Below, piece after piece: positions 46,926-58,418 of a DNA stretch of 64,000 bases (within the stretch, counting starts at the first letter, position 1; each line of letters starts with the position of its first letter). Position numbers and translations under genes: made by a program. The notes under the pieces were generated by a model, which ran no database searches, was not told the DNA's origin, and worked only from the letters and a program-made list of their open reading frames with translations. The stretch is taken from NCBI GenBank assembly GCA_947462335.1, contig OX381710.1, positions 28,427,772 through 28,491,771 on the forward strand. The letters are read 5' to 3'. The stretch is from Harmothoe impar. Lineage: Eukaryota; Annelida; Polychaeta; Phyllodocida; Polynoidae.

Positions 46926-48268
46926 ATCTATAAAAGTGTAATCATATTCAGTCACATCCGGTTACCCACATGTGACACCCATGACGTCAACACGTCAATG
47001 ACGTCCCCAAGTGTTCATATTGCAGGACATGTACCGATACTAAAGTTCTCAATTCAGCTGATTGTATATGTATCAGGTCGGTTTACAAGCTTACAGTTTG
47101 ATAACGCTATTGCGTAGGAGCCAGGCCAATTGTATTGATTGTATACAGACGTGTCCTAAATCAATTATAGCAAGGCGGGCATGACGTGACATTATGATTT
47201 ATATTGCAGCAATTACCCATTACAAATTGCATAATCCTGAGCGCTTTTGTTACATCATTTTCTAATTTTCTATTTGTGTTATTTTACACATGTCCCACAC
47301 GCATGAGGTACAGATTGTATTATAGCTGAGATTGATATTAGGGTAACGGCATTCAGATTACATAATATCATACTTACCTCATTAGATACCGTGCATGAAT
47401 GGATGTAAACTTTAACTTTAAATGACAGAAATAAACTTTAAATGACAGAAATGAGTTTTGTTTTCGTCAACATAATATTATCATCTAACATGTATGTACA
47501 TGTCGATAGGTTTGTCTTTGCACTCTTTTTCTGCATCTACCCCTTGATCCCCCACCCCCCACCCCTTTATCTCTTTGTCAACACACAGGGAGGGGTGCAC
47601 AAGATGTTTGGTGCTTGTGTGTATATACAGACATGGTGCCCTCATGAGGACAAGGCAGTCTACCCCATCCCTCCTGTGACTCCCCACCCCCCCTCGTCAC
47701 CCCACCCCCTGCACCCCGTCTACTCCATCACCCCTCACCTAGGGCTCACCTCCGTCCTCCCTGCTATTATCTCCAGGGTGCACTGGGTGACCCAAGCACC
47801 CTGACCCCACTTGGGGCCCAGACTCTGACGCAGGAGCCCTGTTAGGTCACCTTTCCAGACCCCAGACAACCAGCACTCATACAACAACGAGCCCCCCCCC
47901 CCCAACCCATCCACCACCCTACCCCCAGTCCATCTTGAAACCACTCACCAAGCCGAAGTCCTTTGTGAGTTCCCCATGCGTGTAACCCTCTTGTAACATC
48001 TGCTTGGATAGCAGCGGCCGCCACCCACATTGGGTCGTCCCCTAATGATGCCTTGACATGACACGTCCCCATCTCCCCAGTCAGACCTGGTACTACCCTC
48101 CCCTCTCTCCCTGACAGTAAAGCCTCATCCTGGAGGAGACCAGAGTACAGATTGCATGCACTGGAGGAGGCAATGGGACATTCAGCATATTATTAGTAAA
48201 CACTACTTGTGGTCAGATCTTTTTCGTTCTGTTTTGTACCACATCCAGGGTATTATTCATGTACCAAT

Positions 48269-48318
<50 letters not shown>

Positions 48319-49104
48319 TGTGTGTGTCTGTGTTGATACGAGTGATAATATGGGTTATTCTATAAGAATGCTCATGATGGTTCACATGCATGAATCGGAA
48401 ACTGGGTGACATGAAACCTTCCAAGTACATATGATATCCCTTGCGCTTTGTTCTATTCGACACCTCTGTTTCACTTGTCTCCAAAACGAGAAACGCCCAT
48501 AGACTTTGACGGCAACCTTATCCGTGCATGTGATATTACAGGTATCTTTGCCCACACCCATGCCAACGCCACAGCCTTTATAATGCCACTTTAAAAAACG
48601 ACTTCTCCAAATTATGCGTCGGGTGATTAAATTCAGTTTTTTGCTAGGGGTCTTACGTAAAGTTAAGTCGTTGAGAGTTTATTGATCTGTAAAGTTCTGA
48701 GAAGACACGTTACTCCTATCTCACTATCCTACTTACACCATGCCCTTTAATTTGATACCAATGTTTCTGATAACAATTTGTTGAAAGAAATGAATCGCCC
48801 TTAACATAATCTTTATGACGCATGTGGTGAGGAGGAAACATTTTCTTTAGTATAGAGATCAGGAGGTCAGCAGGTAAGTCTACTCACTTTGTCGGTAGCG
48901 GTAAGCAACCATCACTCCACTGCAGTACGGTACTCATTCAACATAATATACCATTGCCATGGTCGTACATGGTCGTTTTGGACCGGCTTATAGAGAATGA
49001 TATGCTCCATAATTATAAAATAATGATCATGCGGTATAAAGGCCACACTGTTTGAAGGCGGTGTTCCATGATTCCGTTGTCATTTTCCCTGAAGTAGAAT
49101 CTTA
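46926..49104. other. Non-coding stretch
   Basis: It includes a possible regulatory patch at 47195-47250 (CAATTACCCATTACAAATTG with homeodomain cores), a 20-bp tandem pair AACTTTAAATGACAGAAAT at 47414-47453, C-rich DNA at 47540-47730, and the GA/TG microsatellite. No gene was recognised. Confidence 0.45.
48272..48332 (+). repeat. Compound GA-TG microsatellite
   Basis: About 45 bp of (GA)n run directly into (TG)n of about 16 bp. Open frames through it encode only Arg-Glu or Ser-Leu repeats. Confidence 0.95.
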
Positions 49105-49465
49105 GGCCACTCCAAATAATATCCTTGTTTTCTCATCACCAAGCCCTGACAAAAATGGCGAGGGCGCTTTTTTCTTTTTCTTTGCTAGTGACCAATGGGT
49201 GGGAAAATGTGGATCTTTGGCAAGCTAAATTCATATTTCAGCAATCAATATAATATGGATTAGCAAACGTCGTAAATATGCATATTTCCCCTAGCTCATT
49301 GGATCCGCAACACTGTCAGCTTTCATTTGATACCAAATATGCCCATATTTTCCCCTTTGTAATCATTGTTTTCCACTAAAAATTGGCCAAAGAAAAGAAA
49401 TCTCCAAAGGACGATTTTGGAGACGCGCGCGGTGATGAGAAACAAGAATATTATTTTGAGTGGCC
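49105..49465. mobile_element. Family C MITE, PIF/Harbinger-like, copy 2
   Basis: GGCCACTCCAAATAATATCC with TTCTCATCACCA at the left is mirrored by GGTGATGAGAAACAAG and GAGTGGCC at the right. TTA flanks both ends (49102-49104 and 49466-49468). It is 361 bp. The interior differs from copy 1 except near the ends. Confidence 0.85.
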
Positions 49466-49738
49466 TTAGTTCCCTAACTTACACCTCGTGATGCACCTAA
49501 GGACTATTGATAGAGTGCATGAGGATTGGCGCAGTTCCCCTTTGCACACTTGTTCTCATGGTATATATGTTTAAACACCTGAACACATTATGACAGATTT
49601 GTGTATCACTATTTTATTTTGTACCTACCATCATAGTATAACTTCTAACAGCTGACGTATGGTAAATTATTTTTCCACGTTCCACAAACCCAGCACAATT
49701 TTCGTTTATACCAATAACCTGTTCTTTCAATTGTATAA

Positions 49739-49741
<3 letters not shown>

Positions 49742-49822
<81 letters not shown>
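49742..49822. repeat. AT microsatellite, about 80 bp
   Basis: Uninterrupted (AT)n of about 80 bp. It can extrude as a cruciform and is probably highly polymorphic. Confidence 0.95.
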
Positions 49823-49825
<3 letters not shown>

Positions 49826-50929
49826 TCCAATAACACTGTATCGCGGTATTGGTATATATTCACACCAGGGGGGAGTATTGGAGATGCTATAATATTTGGT
49901 AAAAAGGTCAGCGTGCAATATACATGATTGATGTATATCCATCTTGTAAATTAAGATTCACAAGAGTGCGGTCTTTGCCGGATAAAAAGACGTGATACGT
50001 GTACATTAATTATCACATTGTAATACCCAAAGACAGCTGCTGCTTCTATAGCCACCTTCTATCCTCTGTTTACATCCTCCAATACCTTTGAGGTCCAACC
50101 TCCCCTTGGTCAGTGCACCCCTTGTCGTACATTTTTCCTGCCCTGCCTCCTCTGTCCCTCTTCAGATTCCCAGAATACCTATGGCCGGAAGGGATGCAGC
50201 CATCCGGATGTGAGGGTGAGGTATTTACAATAGGACGGAGTAAGAGAACGTTCACAAATGACGTCACTGGTTAAGGGGCGGGGGTTTGGTTTAGGGACGA
50301 AGCATTACCCGGACCATACACTTCTATAGACGTATTTGCGTAAGTTGTGACAAGTGGATGGGTAGATCTTGAGAAAAGGTACCAAAAAAGGTGACGAATG
50401 CTCCCTGATGGGTTTTTATTATACTAGTGAATGTAAAAATGTGAGTGGATATCATATGACACGATGTTACACGATCTTCCTCGAATAGGATAACAATGGG
50501 ATATGATCCCGTTGGTTCAAATTAAAACCTCATTTCAATTGACAAATTAGGCTACCAGAGGAAGTTTAAACATTGAGTTTCCATTTACAAAACCATTACA
50601 TGTGCATATGTTACTGGGGAGGAAGCACCCCGGGAGCTTTTCGATTTAATCCACAAGATCCTTATTTCCTGAAGCACTCCTCGACCCAGCTTAACGGCGG
50701 AGATAACTTTAACGTGGTCGTGGTCTCGTGTCTGATGGTTTCTCTTTTTCTTCTTTGTCTTGGCAGACTACCAGGCCATTCACCAATTACACTCAGCTTT
50801 ATGAGCCGTGGGACGCAGACCGTCTGTGTGGATATTTAAAGGTTCGTGGGTTATCGAGAAGTGAGCGATAATACGGGTTTTGCTACCAGAGGCCACTACA
50901 GGTGCAGGGCGGGATAGGATTGGATGAAC

Positions 50930-51190
50930 TTCCGGCTGTTAATACGGAACGCCCTCCCATCATGCGTCTGTAACATCGAGGCCTATCGGAGACGCTGCCG
51001 GAAGTATGGAAACGCCACCTGTAGTGGGAATCTCGAGTAGAGGCGATAAATGGCCGAGACTCACGCGAGATGTGACCATGAGCCTCCGTCGCTGGTTCCC
51101 CAAAGTACACAACATCAATACGGTGCCAGCGTGTCTGGCGGGAAAGGGAGCTGTGAGAGGCCGGAAACAGACGACATTCTACTGGGGTTG
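50930..51190 (+). promoter_or_regulatory. ETS-site patch with possible short first exon
   Basis: Opposed ETS-type sites ACTTCCGGC (about 50929) and GCCGGAAGT (about 50997) flank a CpG-bearing segment. GCCGGAAGT is followed at once by an ATG at 51006 in a favourable context (A at -3, G at +4) that opens 61 codons, beginning Met-Glu-Thr-Pro-Pro. The product is not low complexity but matches no family I know, and no convincing splice donor is seen. It could be a promoter with a first coding exon, or chance. Confidence 0.2.
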
Positions 51191-51249
51191 AGCAAACGAG
51201 ATCGAGGACACACAAACGCTGCTATAATTAAACTCCAATATTTTCCCTA

Positions 51250-51560
51250 GAAAGCTGATGTTATTGCAGGGGCTTCATAAATACGTAATCTCCCCATGTA
51301 AGCTAATTTCCCTATCGTCATGCGATTTGTTTGCAATACCTGAAAGGTCAAAGATGGATTGGACTTTCCCGTGTTTTTATTCGCCTGATATAAAGGAAGA
51401 GGGGATACATTAATCTAAACATTTATGCAACCATTCCTGATTAAAACGTTGATAAAGTAATGCTAATGAATTAATCGAATGGTTGAATGATCAAGGCCAA
51501 GCAATCGATAGATTAATTGCAACGACATGAATATTTTTGATAAAACGACGCGGCATTGAT
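51250..51560. promoter_or_regulatory. Candidate enhancer: homeodomain-motif-dense AT-rich DNA
   Basis: Within about 300 bp lie AGGTCAAAGATGG (nuclear receptor or TCF-like, 51345), TAATGAATTAAT (51464-51475), ATTAATCGAAT, ATCGATAGATTAATTG (from 51504), GATTAAAACG and several TGATAAA strings. The density of TAAT and ATCGAT cores in otherwise unrepetitive DNA resembles developmental conserved non-coding elements. Conservation is untested. Confidence 0.25.
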
Positions 51561-52084
51561 GTATGAATTGGATTTACCCAAAGAAGTGTGGGTTTGAAAA
51601 CAGGGAACATGCAAACCTTGAATTATCATTTCTCAAATTCATGCTGTATAAATACGGTAGTGGATGATTGCTTTTTCCTAAACTAATTTACCTAAACTAA
51701 TATTTTTATTGGCTTCAAATCCACAAATATCGCTTATCACACAAAAACAGACATTCGTCATGCAGGCAATAAAGCGAGTGGTCGTTATAACAAGTACAGG
51801 TAGGCACGTAAATAACAATTTTACGTTAAATGCAATGAATACTTCAAAGATATCATATGATTAGGTCTCACTCAATAAGGGACTTAATTCACATAATTCT
51901 ATTTAAAAACGTAAATATCTATAAAAAGAATATTTTTCTCAGTTTTAAGGTTGTGGAGGATGGCCATGATATTTATCAAAATGCCCCCCTTACAATTGAT
52001 TTAAAATGAAACTACCAGTCCAAACTATACGTTCACCTTTAATATCATAAATATATCATATCGTAACTGGACACAAAATTCAGT

Positions 52085-52140
52085 TCAACGTTAAATCAAC
52101 ATTTAATCAACATTGATACAACTTTGACAACAAGTTTTCC
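52085..52140. repeat. AACGTTAAATCAAC-type degenerate repeat
   Basis: TTCAACGTTAAATCAACATT, TAATCAACATTG and ACAACTTTGACAAC form short imperfect repeats of 11-12 bp, related in style to the array at 25785. Confidence 0.45.
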
Positions 52141-52420
52141 ATGTCCATTCAATGTTCTGTACCCACTGAGTTACGCTTAAGGCAAGTGTACAAGGCGGAA
52201 AGCATGAGGTGCTGGGATATGATATGTATAAAAAAGATAGGGTCTGTCACTTTGAAAGCATTTTTAATACGGCATTTACAAATGACATTCCATATCAGCA
52301 TCAAGGGGAAATTAATACATTGTATGTATCCAAGCGACATGTCTTCTTTTCAATGGCTCACTGGACATACCCAGTACCCATGACATAGCCAGTATGTCAT
52401 GGTCTACACGTGGGGAGGTG

Positions 52421-53053
52421 TACAACCGTGATCTGCAGTAACTGACGTGATCTGCAGTAGTGCAGATAACGGTAGACCATCCAAACGTGATCTGCATCAA
52501 ATTAATGTGATCTGCATCAATTGATGTGATGCAAAAAGCCTGAATATCTGTATCAAGAGAACTTGTCCTCTCCCTGATGATATCTGCATTAAAACATGTA
52601 TGCCCATATGGTCTTTGACTCAGTGTATCTAGAAGTAAATAGCATTATTTATGCAGATGGACATATAGGGTAGCTATAGGAAGTATTTTGGGGTTGTTTC
52701 ACATTACCCAGGTATGACCTGGGACATCTAGGAAGTATAGACTGGGGATTGTTTCACATTATCCATAGTCCACTTTGGGGTTTTCTTCCTTAAAAATCAC
52801 CAAAAAGTCAATTTTCCTAAAAATGGCCAAAATGGTGAGAAAAGTGTTGAAAATTACAAAAAGGTCAATTTTCCCAATAATGGTCAATTTGGCAACAAAA
52901 GTGTCCAAAATTCTGGAGATAATGATTGAATGGTTGTAGCAGATCATGTTGGTTTGATGCAGAACACGTTAATTTGATGCAGATCACGTTTGGATGGTCT
53001 GCCGTTATCTGCATTACTGCAGATCACGTTAGTTACTGCAGATCACGGTTGTA
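52421..53053. mobile_element. Foldback element built on TGATCTGCA repeats
   Basis: TACAACCGTGATCTGCAG at the left is mirrored by CTGCAGATCACGGTTGTA at the right. The arms (about 52421-52510 and 52960-53053) match almost throughout and contain GTGATCTGCA four to five times each, plus GATAACGG and GACCATCCAAACGTGATC. TA at both edges suggests a TA target. The interior has two short tandem duplications: TTGTTTCACATTA-type at 52690-52765 and GTCAATTTTCC-type at 52807-52880. Confidence 0.8.
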
Positions 53054-55194
53054 CAGGTGGTGTTCTGGATGTATTACTCTAGAAGTGTGGCTAACCCTCT
53101 GATTACTGAACAAAAATGCATTTGGTTGGTATAGGAGGTGAGCTCTGAGAAATGTTATCTAAAGCAATCTTAGTCCTCCAGTGGTGTCGAGTATAGTCGG
53201 AGTTAGCCAGCCATAGTGTCAACTATAGTCGAAGCAAATCCTAAAGGATTTAGAATACACGTGAGTGTATGAATAAATCCATTTCCATCAGAATCAGCAA
53301 TAGTACACGTATGGTCACACAAAATAATGTAGATGTAATCCTATTGGAGACCCCCTCCCCCAATAGGCAAAATGTATATTGAGTCAATATTCATCATGTC
53401 ATAAGTAGGGATTGTGAAGGACAGCTTCAAGAAATATGGATGTCCAGTGATGTATACTTCCATCAAAAACCGCAATCGAGAATGTGTGGCCCTGGACACA
53501 CAATTACATATAGCGTGGTGCATAGTTCCCTTTTAATTTCAGTGGGCATTACATTTGATATCACAGGCTAGAGTTCTTTAGGGCCTTGCAATCCCCGGTC
53601 ATTGGCAGCCAATTGCTCTTTTATGAGCTTTATGTTTTTCACAGTTCATACATTGATAAAAGTAGAGCTTTAAAAGTAGCTCTTGGACATATTTCCCCCT
53701 AGTGGAAAATATTGCTATCAAAGTGATGACTTCGGGTCATCAATGTGATGACCTTGCATCAATGTCAGGTCATCAGTAGTGATGCGTTTCAAACATGACT
53801 AAGTTTTCAAAATTCAATGCACCTGGTCAGAGATGACAAGGGTGTATTTATTTGTTACGAGTACAAATGTGGTATGTGTCACTCGATTTCTCCATGATAC
53901 TACTTGGTATTACTACTTACCATTTGTCCTTACATCGTTTAATCTGCTGAATTAATATCAAACCAGATTAATGAATAATAAATTGAAGCCGTCACCCCAC
54001 ACAGGGACGGATCTGTCAGTGTTTGTTGCTGATTGGTCAAATGCTAGTGCAGGACAGTCCTATGTTGACATTGTCGTTCACAAAGTCTGCGGAGTCACAT
54101 TACCGGTCCCTGGATAGCATCACCCCTGTGTAAAGTTAATTCCCCTTCTTTCCTTAGTCCTTCCCAGATGGCATTCACCTCAGAGCAGGACCTACGAGGA
54201 CCATAGATGTATTTCTCTCCAATTTCTCTAGATCACCTTAATCTCTTTTCTCCAAATGAATTGCGGCAAAACAAAACTTACCAAGCCACCCACACAAGAA
54301 TCATGGCATATATCATGAACAGGCAAACTTACAGCAAGATATATCTCCTAGAGGCCTGTTTTCGCAATGACAACTAAATACATTTGTTTCTGATTAGACT
54401 AAATTAACCCCCATCTATCTATTAACTCAAGGGATATAGCCAACTTGAATTACCGTTATGCATTAAATAACACCAAAGGTATAGCAGATGTCGACATTGT
54501 GAACAGAGCCAAATGCAATGGATTGTTCACCCATAGGCAGCTTTGAATCGTTTCATAACTACACGAAATAGGCTTAAATATTAGCTCCTAACTCGTCTTC
54601 ATGCGAGGTGCCTCTTGGTTTATTACCACATCTAGGGCAGCAAAACAGCCATGTACTTTATTCCCAGACTGCCTCAGCGGATCCATCATCCAAGATGGAG
54701 TGCTCCTACCTACAGAGCATACCCTACATCGCCTCGGGTAGATCTGAGACAAATCCCTAGTGATCACGACCGCCGAAGATCACGCCTTGAGCAAATAATT
54801 GCTCAAATTAGGCAGTAGGGCTTCCGCTCCCCGCATTTCCGGGAGTATGCGTATCACGTGGGTAAGAAATGCTCACGTGACACGCCCTGAGAGGGTGGGG
54901 GAAGGGTGTGGTAAGTCTACGCAAAATAAGCCGCCATGGTAGATGAGTACCCCCCGCCCATGTGAATGTCAGTACAAAATGAGCGAAGTCTATGGAAGTA
55001 TAACATGACCCATCTTTATCAGGGGACCCAAGGGGCCCAGCCCAATCAACTTAAAACACCAGCTTATAAATACGTATCACATGTATAGAAGAGTGCTGCT
55101 GAAAAATATGAAAGTAGGATGAGGTTTGTTTGGGGATTGTATTTTATCATAGGGGTCTTCATTGCAGGAGGGGGCAGTTTTAAGCATTGACTTA
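53054..55194. other. Non-coding stretch
   Basis: It contains a short GATGAC/GTCATC repeat at 53720-53780 and two E-boxes, TATCACGTGGG and GCTCACGTGAC, at about 54850-54880. No gene is supported. Confidence 0.45.
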
Positions 55195-55609
55195 GGCCAA
55201 AAAAAAAAAAGGTGTGTTTCAGGCAACCCGACCCTAGATTCAAAAAAGGGCCGACCCTAGCATTTTTTTCCCCAATTTTTTTTTTTTTTTTTTTTTTGAT
55301 TTTTATTGTTTATTTTTCTCAATTTTTACAAATTCTTTCAAGAAAAACAAGCTCCCAGTGACCTCAGAGGCCTGAATAATTGATTGACTTCAGAAAATGG
55401 CTTTTTAAGAGGAATATGCAATAACTTCTTGATATTCCTAGTCAATAGAGGAATTATTGAATCATTCTGGTGAGTCGCGAGTCGATTTGTCGATTCGCGA
55501 CTCATTCCGGGTTCTCTCTATGTTAAAAAAAAAAATCAAAAAAAAATCCGACCTACCTACCCTAGAAATTCTGACCATGTTGCCTGAAACACACCTCTTT
55601 TTTTTGGCC
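55195..55609. mobile_element. Family F MITE, PIF/Harbinger-like, copy 2
   Basis: GGCCAAAAAAAAAAAGGTGT and then TTTCAGGCAACC at the left are mirrored by GGTTGCC-type CATGTTGCCTGAAACACACC and TTGGCC at the right. TTA flanks both ends (55192-55194 and 55610-55612). Subterminal CGACCCTAG repeats occur at both ends. It is 415 bp. A T-rich tract lies at about 55277-55298. Confidence 0.85.
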
Positions 55610-55673
55610 TTATACACGCACATATAGGAAAAATAGAGAAACGTAGTGTTTGAGCCCCATTTAGTTCTGATTA

Positions 55674-55914
55674 GGCCAAAAAAAGGTTTGTTTCAGGTTA
55701 CCCGATCGACCCTATGTAAATTGGGCCGACCCTACGTTTTTTTATGCAATTTTGAGGATTTATTTTGTATTTTACCCTTTTTTAATCAGTTTTAGGGCAG
55801 AGAGGCTGACTAGTACATTCATCTTTTAAAAAAAAGGTTGTTTTTTTCAAACCCGACCGACCGACCCTAGATTTTCCTCTCATGTTACCTGAAACAACCC
55901 TTCTTTTTTTGGCC
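55674..55914. mobile_element. Family F MITE, PIF/Harbinger-like, copy 3
   Basis: GGCCAAAAAAAGGTTTGTTT at the left is mirrored by GTTACCTGAAACAACCCTTC and TTGGCC at the right. The flanks are TTA at the left and TTG at the right, probably a mutated duplication. It is 241 bp, only 64 bp from copy 2 and in the same family. Confidence 0.8.
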
Positions 55915-57083
55915 TTGGGGGCGCATGTCACTTTTCTCTATGTGTGAGACATAAGGTTTGGGAATAATTTGTATTTGTAGCCATTTATAGTACAGGGTCT
56001 TAGCAAAATGATTTTCTATTTTTTTTTTGGGGGGGGGGGGAGGGGGCATATTCAGCCCTCCCCCCTTATTGCCATTCTTTAGGGCTTTCCAGTGTGTTAT
56101 TCATGTATCCCTGTCTAGTTCAATTGAGCAGGGGGACGATCTACTTCCTCACCTCCCCCAATGCTCACAGTCACACATGTCAGGCTGACCGTGTGAAATG
56201 TGCGAACATGGACGCTGGCCTTGCGCTAATGACGTCACGAGGTAGCCCGGATGTAATAAACCGTGGCGACACCTGGCACAAAGTAGAGCGACGTTAATGT
56301 GAAGGTTGTCACATGACGTGCCTTGGCATGACGTGAGTACAATGACGTTAATGTTGGCATGGAGCGTCTGTGCTGCAGTTTTAGGGCAGGGGGTTAAGAA
56401 TGCCTTTATGGTAATGGAGTGTCTGCTGGTCCGCTCTTGCTCACCTTTTACCCCCAAGTCTGCAGCCCCAACGACACCGCACAGTACACCCATATAAGCC
56501 CTCCCCTCCCATCCCTCCCCTCTTAGCACCAACCCTGAACGCAAATTGGCTGCACGCGCCAAGAGCACATCTGGCTCGCGCGCCGCTACGACATTCTGAC
56601 ATTCTAACCATTCCCGCCACCCCTCCTACCCAACGGCTGCCCTGCTTCTGCTTCCGGGGTCACGGTGGCGAGGTCAGGTCAGGCAGGGGGCCGCCATCTT
56701 TGTTTGGGTGCGGGCCTGTCGTCACGTGACCCTGTGATGAGGTCAGTCGGCCGCTTCCGGTCCGGGGCCAGCGACGCACTGTCTGGAACTTTGGTGCAGA
56801 CAGGAGCTAGTTCGTGAACTCTCCGAGCACTCCTCTTACAATCAGGGTATATATACTCCATCCCGACCACGACTCAGAAAGAGATCAGCCTTCACTATCC
56901 ATTTTAGAGGGACTGAGATGGATCGTTGCGTCCTCGTGCTCCAGAAATAGTAACTGCAATTTCCTGAATGAAACCTGGAAGGAGGGAAGTAAAATATGTC
57001 TCTAAAAAAGGGCATTTAATACACTGCGCATGCTCAAAAGCAAAGCAGGCGCGACTGGCGTGTGCGAGTAAGAATGTGTCCTA
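55915..57083. other. Non-coding stretch with a promoter-like patch
   Basis: It begins with T9 followed by a 12-base G run (56029-56040). The promoter-like patch at 56.56-56.83 kb is listed. A 139-codon minus-strand frame at 56149-56568 has no recognisable domain and was not accepted. Confidence 0.45.
56560..56830. promoter_or_regulatory. CpG-rich promoter-like patch with ETS, YY1 and E-box motifs
   Basis: GCGCGCCGC is followed by GCTTCCGGGG (ETS), GGGCCGCCATCTTTG (a full YY1 site, 56689 on), GTCACGTGAC (E-box, about 56721) and GCTTCCGGTCCGG (ETS, about 56752). ETS plus YY1 plus CACGTG in TATA-less CpG-rich DNA is the usual make-up of housekeeping-type promoters. The direction of transcription is not determined. 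Confidence 0.45.
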
Positions 57084-57326
57084 TACACAGAGAAAAGAAG
57101 TAGAATCACTGTGACTCCCGACTTGATCACTGAGGTAACTTTCACCAGGACCCTAAAGTGACTCCCTAATATTAGCATGACTCTATAATAACTCTATAAT
57201 GACTCCTATTCTAAGACTCACTAATGGTTGGGAGTCACTTTAGATGCGAGGGGCGAGTTACCTCAGTGATCCGAGTCCAGACTCCCATTTGGGAGTCACG
57301 GTGATTCTACTTCTTTTCTCTGTGTA
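57084..57326. mobile_element. Family D MITE, subtype 2, copy 2
   Basis: TACACAGAGAAAAGAAGTAG at the left is mirrored by CTACTTCTTTTCTCTGTGTA at the right, with TA at both edges. GAATCACTGTGACTCCCGAC and GAGGTAAC follow, as in 34565-34808. The interior is dense in GACTC/GAGTC, for example GACTCTATAATAACTCTATA. It is 243 bp. Confidence 0.9.
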
Positions 57327-58418
57327 ACTGGTGTAGGGATCTCAGTATTCACGGGCGCTATAGTTAATACCGGAGGATTTGTCGAAGCCGCCAAAGAGAA
57401 ATTTAATTGATAAAACTGTAGGGGGTCATTAGGAGGATGGACATCTCTCAGGGGGGAGCCCTCCCTAAATGTTCTGTGGTTGGGTTTATCACCTCCAGGG
57501 TTGTCTGTCCATCATAAATGACTACCATTAACCTCTGAAGTCTAAAAGTGTGACTATTATAAGAGGGTGAGCTGCTCCTAAACTGCCATTTAAATGGGTT
57601 GTTTCAATGGTGTGAGGTGATGGTATCTGATGTTAATGAGCTAACAACTAAAATTGGGGATAACGACCTCCCAGTGGGGAGTTTCGCCAAATTCTCCGGT
57701 CTTGACTATACATGCTGGGATCTCCATAGGCTAAAAGCATGGTATGGGCGTGAGAAAGATGCTTCAAGACTGCATCAGCTGGCCAACTTCAGGTACAATG
57801 TTAATGCTCACATTAATGCTCACATTAATCAGATTAATGCCCATTATGAGGCGAGTACTTGACGAGGTGCGCAGAGAGCTGCTGAGTTGCTCGTTTGGGT
57901 GGTGTGTGATTCACTACGACCCTGAGGTCTAGTGGGTCAGTGTTTCAATGGAAGAGCTGTGTCGGCAGACGACAATTGTCGTTTGGCTGACAGAAGACGG
58001 TCTGGCGCCACACTATTGGGTAAGGACTATGTCAGCAAGGCCATGCTGGCATGCACAGGCTAAATGGTTGGTGCCGAGGGAGGCCACGACAAGGTCATGT
58101 ATCCCTGGAACATTCCAGGAAATGTCATGGTAGTTAATTAACTTATGAAACAGACTCATTTACTCATTAAAATCATAAGTCATAAATCAAAAGGTCCATG
58201 ACCTATTTACTGGGAATTCCTTACCACTTCACCCCGATACCCGGGTGACTTATGTGACCTGTGACCATCCCATCGGCTCATTTCCCACATTTCCTACCAA
58301 TGTCCATCAATTACGCCCACACTGCTCACATGGCACGGTTTCTGTTAATAGAGTAGGCCAGGAACAATACAAGAACACGCTGCTAAAAGTAGCTCATCGA
58401 CCCCCAGAGACCTCTTCA
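57327..58418. other. Non-coding stretch with short unassigned frames
   Basis: Frames of 87 codons (57599-57862) and 61 codons (57948-58133) on the plus strand give unrepetitive products that I cannot assign. The first ends in a short tandem repeat (ATTAATGCTCACATTAATGC). GTCGTCTGC on the minus strand (57965-57973) and a Smad-type composite at 57995-58009 lie here. Confidence 0.35.
57995..58009 (-). promoter_or_regulatory. Smad-type composite site
   Basis: On the minus strand GGCGCC is followed after five bases by GTCT. This fits vertebrate BMP-responsive elements and, except for the last base, the Drosophila Mad/Medea silencer-type site GRCGNC-N5-GTCTG. Motif evidence only. Confidence 0.25.

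Larger units (their letters stand above)
49466..52084. other. Non-coding stretch with regulatory candidates
   Basis: It contains the AT microsatellite, the ETS-bearing patch at 50.9-51.1 kb and the AT-rich motif cluster at 51.25-51.56 kb, each listed. No other repeat or gene was recognised. Confidence 0.45.

Noticed and set aside
48209..48484. Frames encoding Arg-Glu and Ser-Leu repeats
   Set aside because: They are translations of the GA microsatellite.
49645..49942. Frames encoding Tyr-Ile repeats
   Set aside because: They are translations of the AT microsatellite.
56149..56568. 139-codon minus-strand frame
   Set aside because: No recognisable domain, no conservation evidence, and competing frames on the other strand.
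57599..58133. Two neighbouring plus-strand frames as exons of one gene
   Set aside because: The products are varied but match no family, no splice sites join them, and part is a short tandem repeat. Left unassigned.
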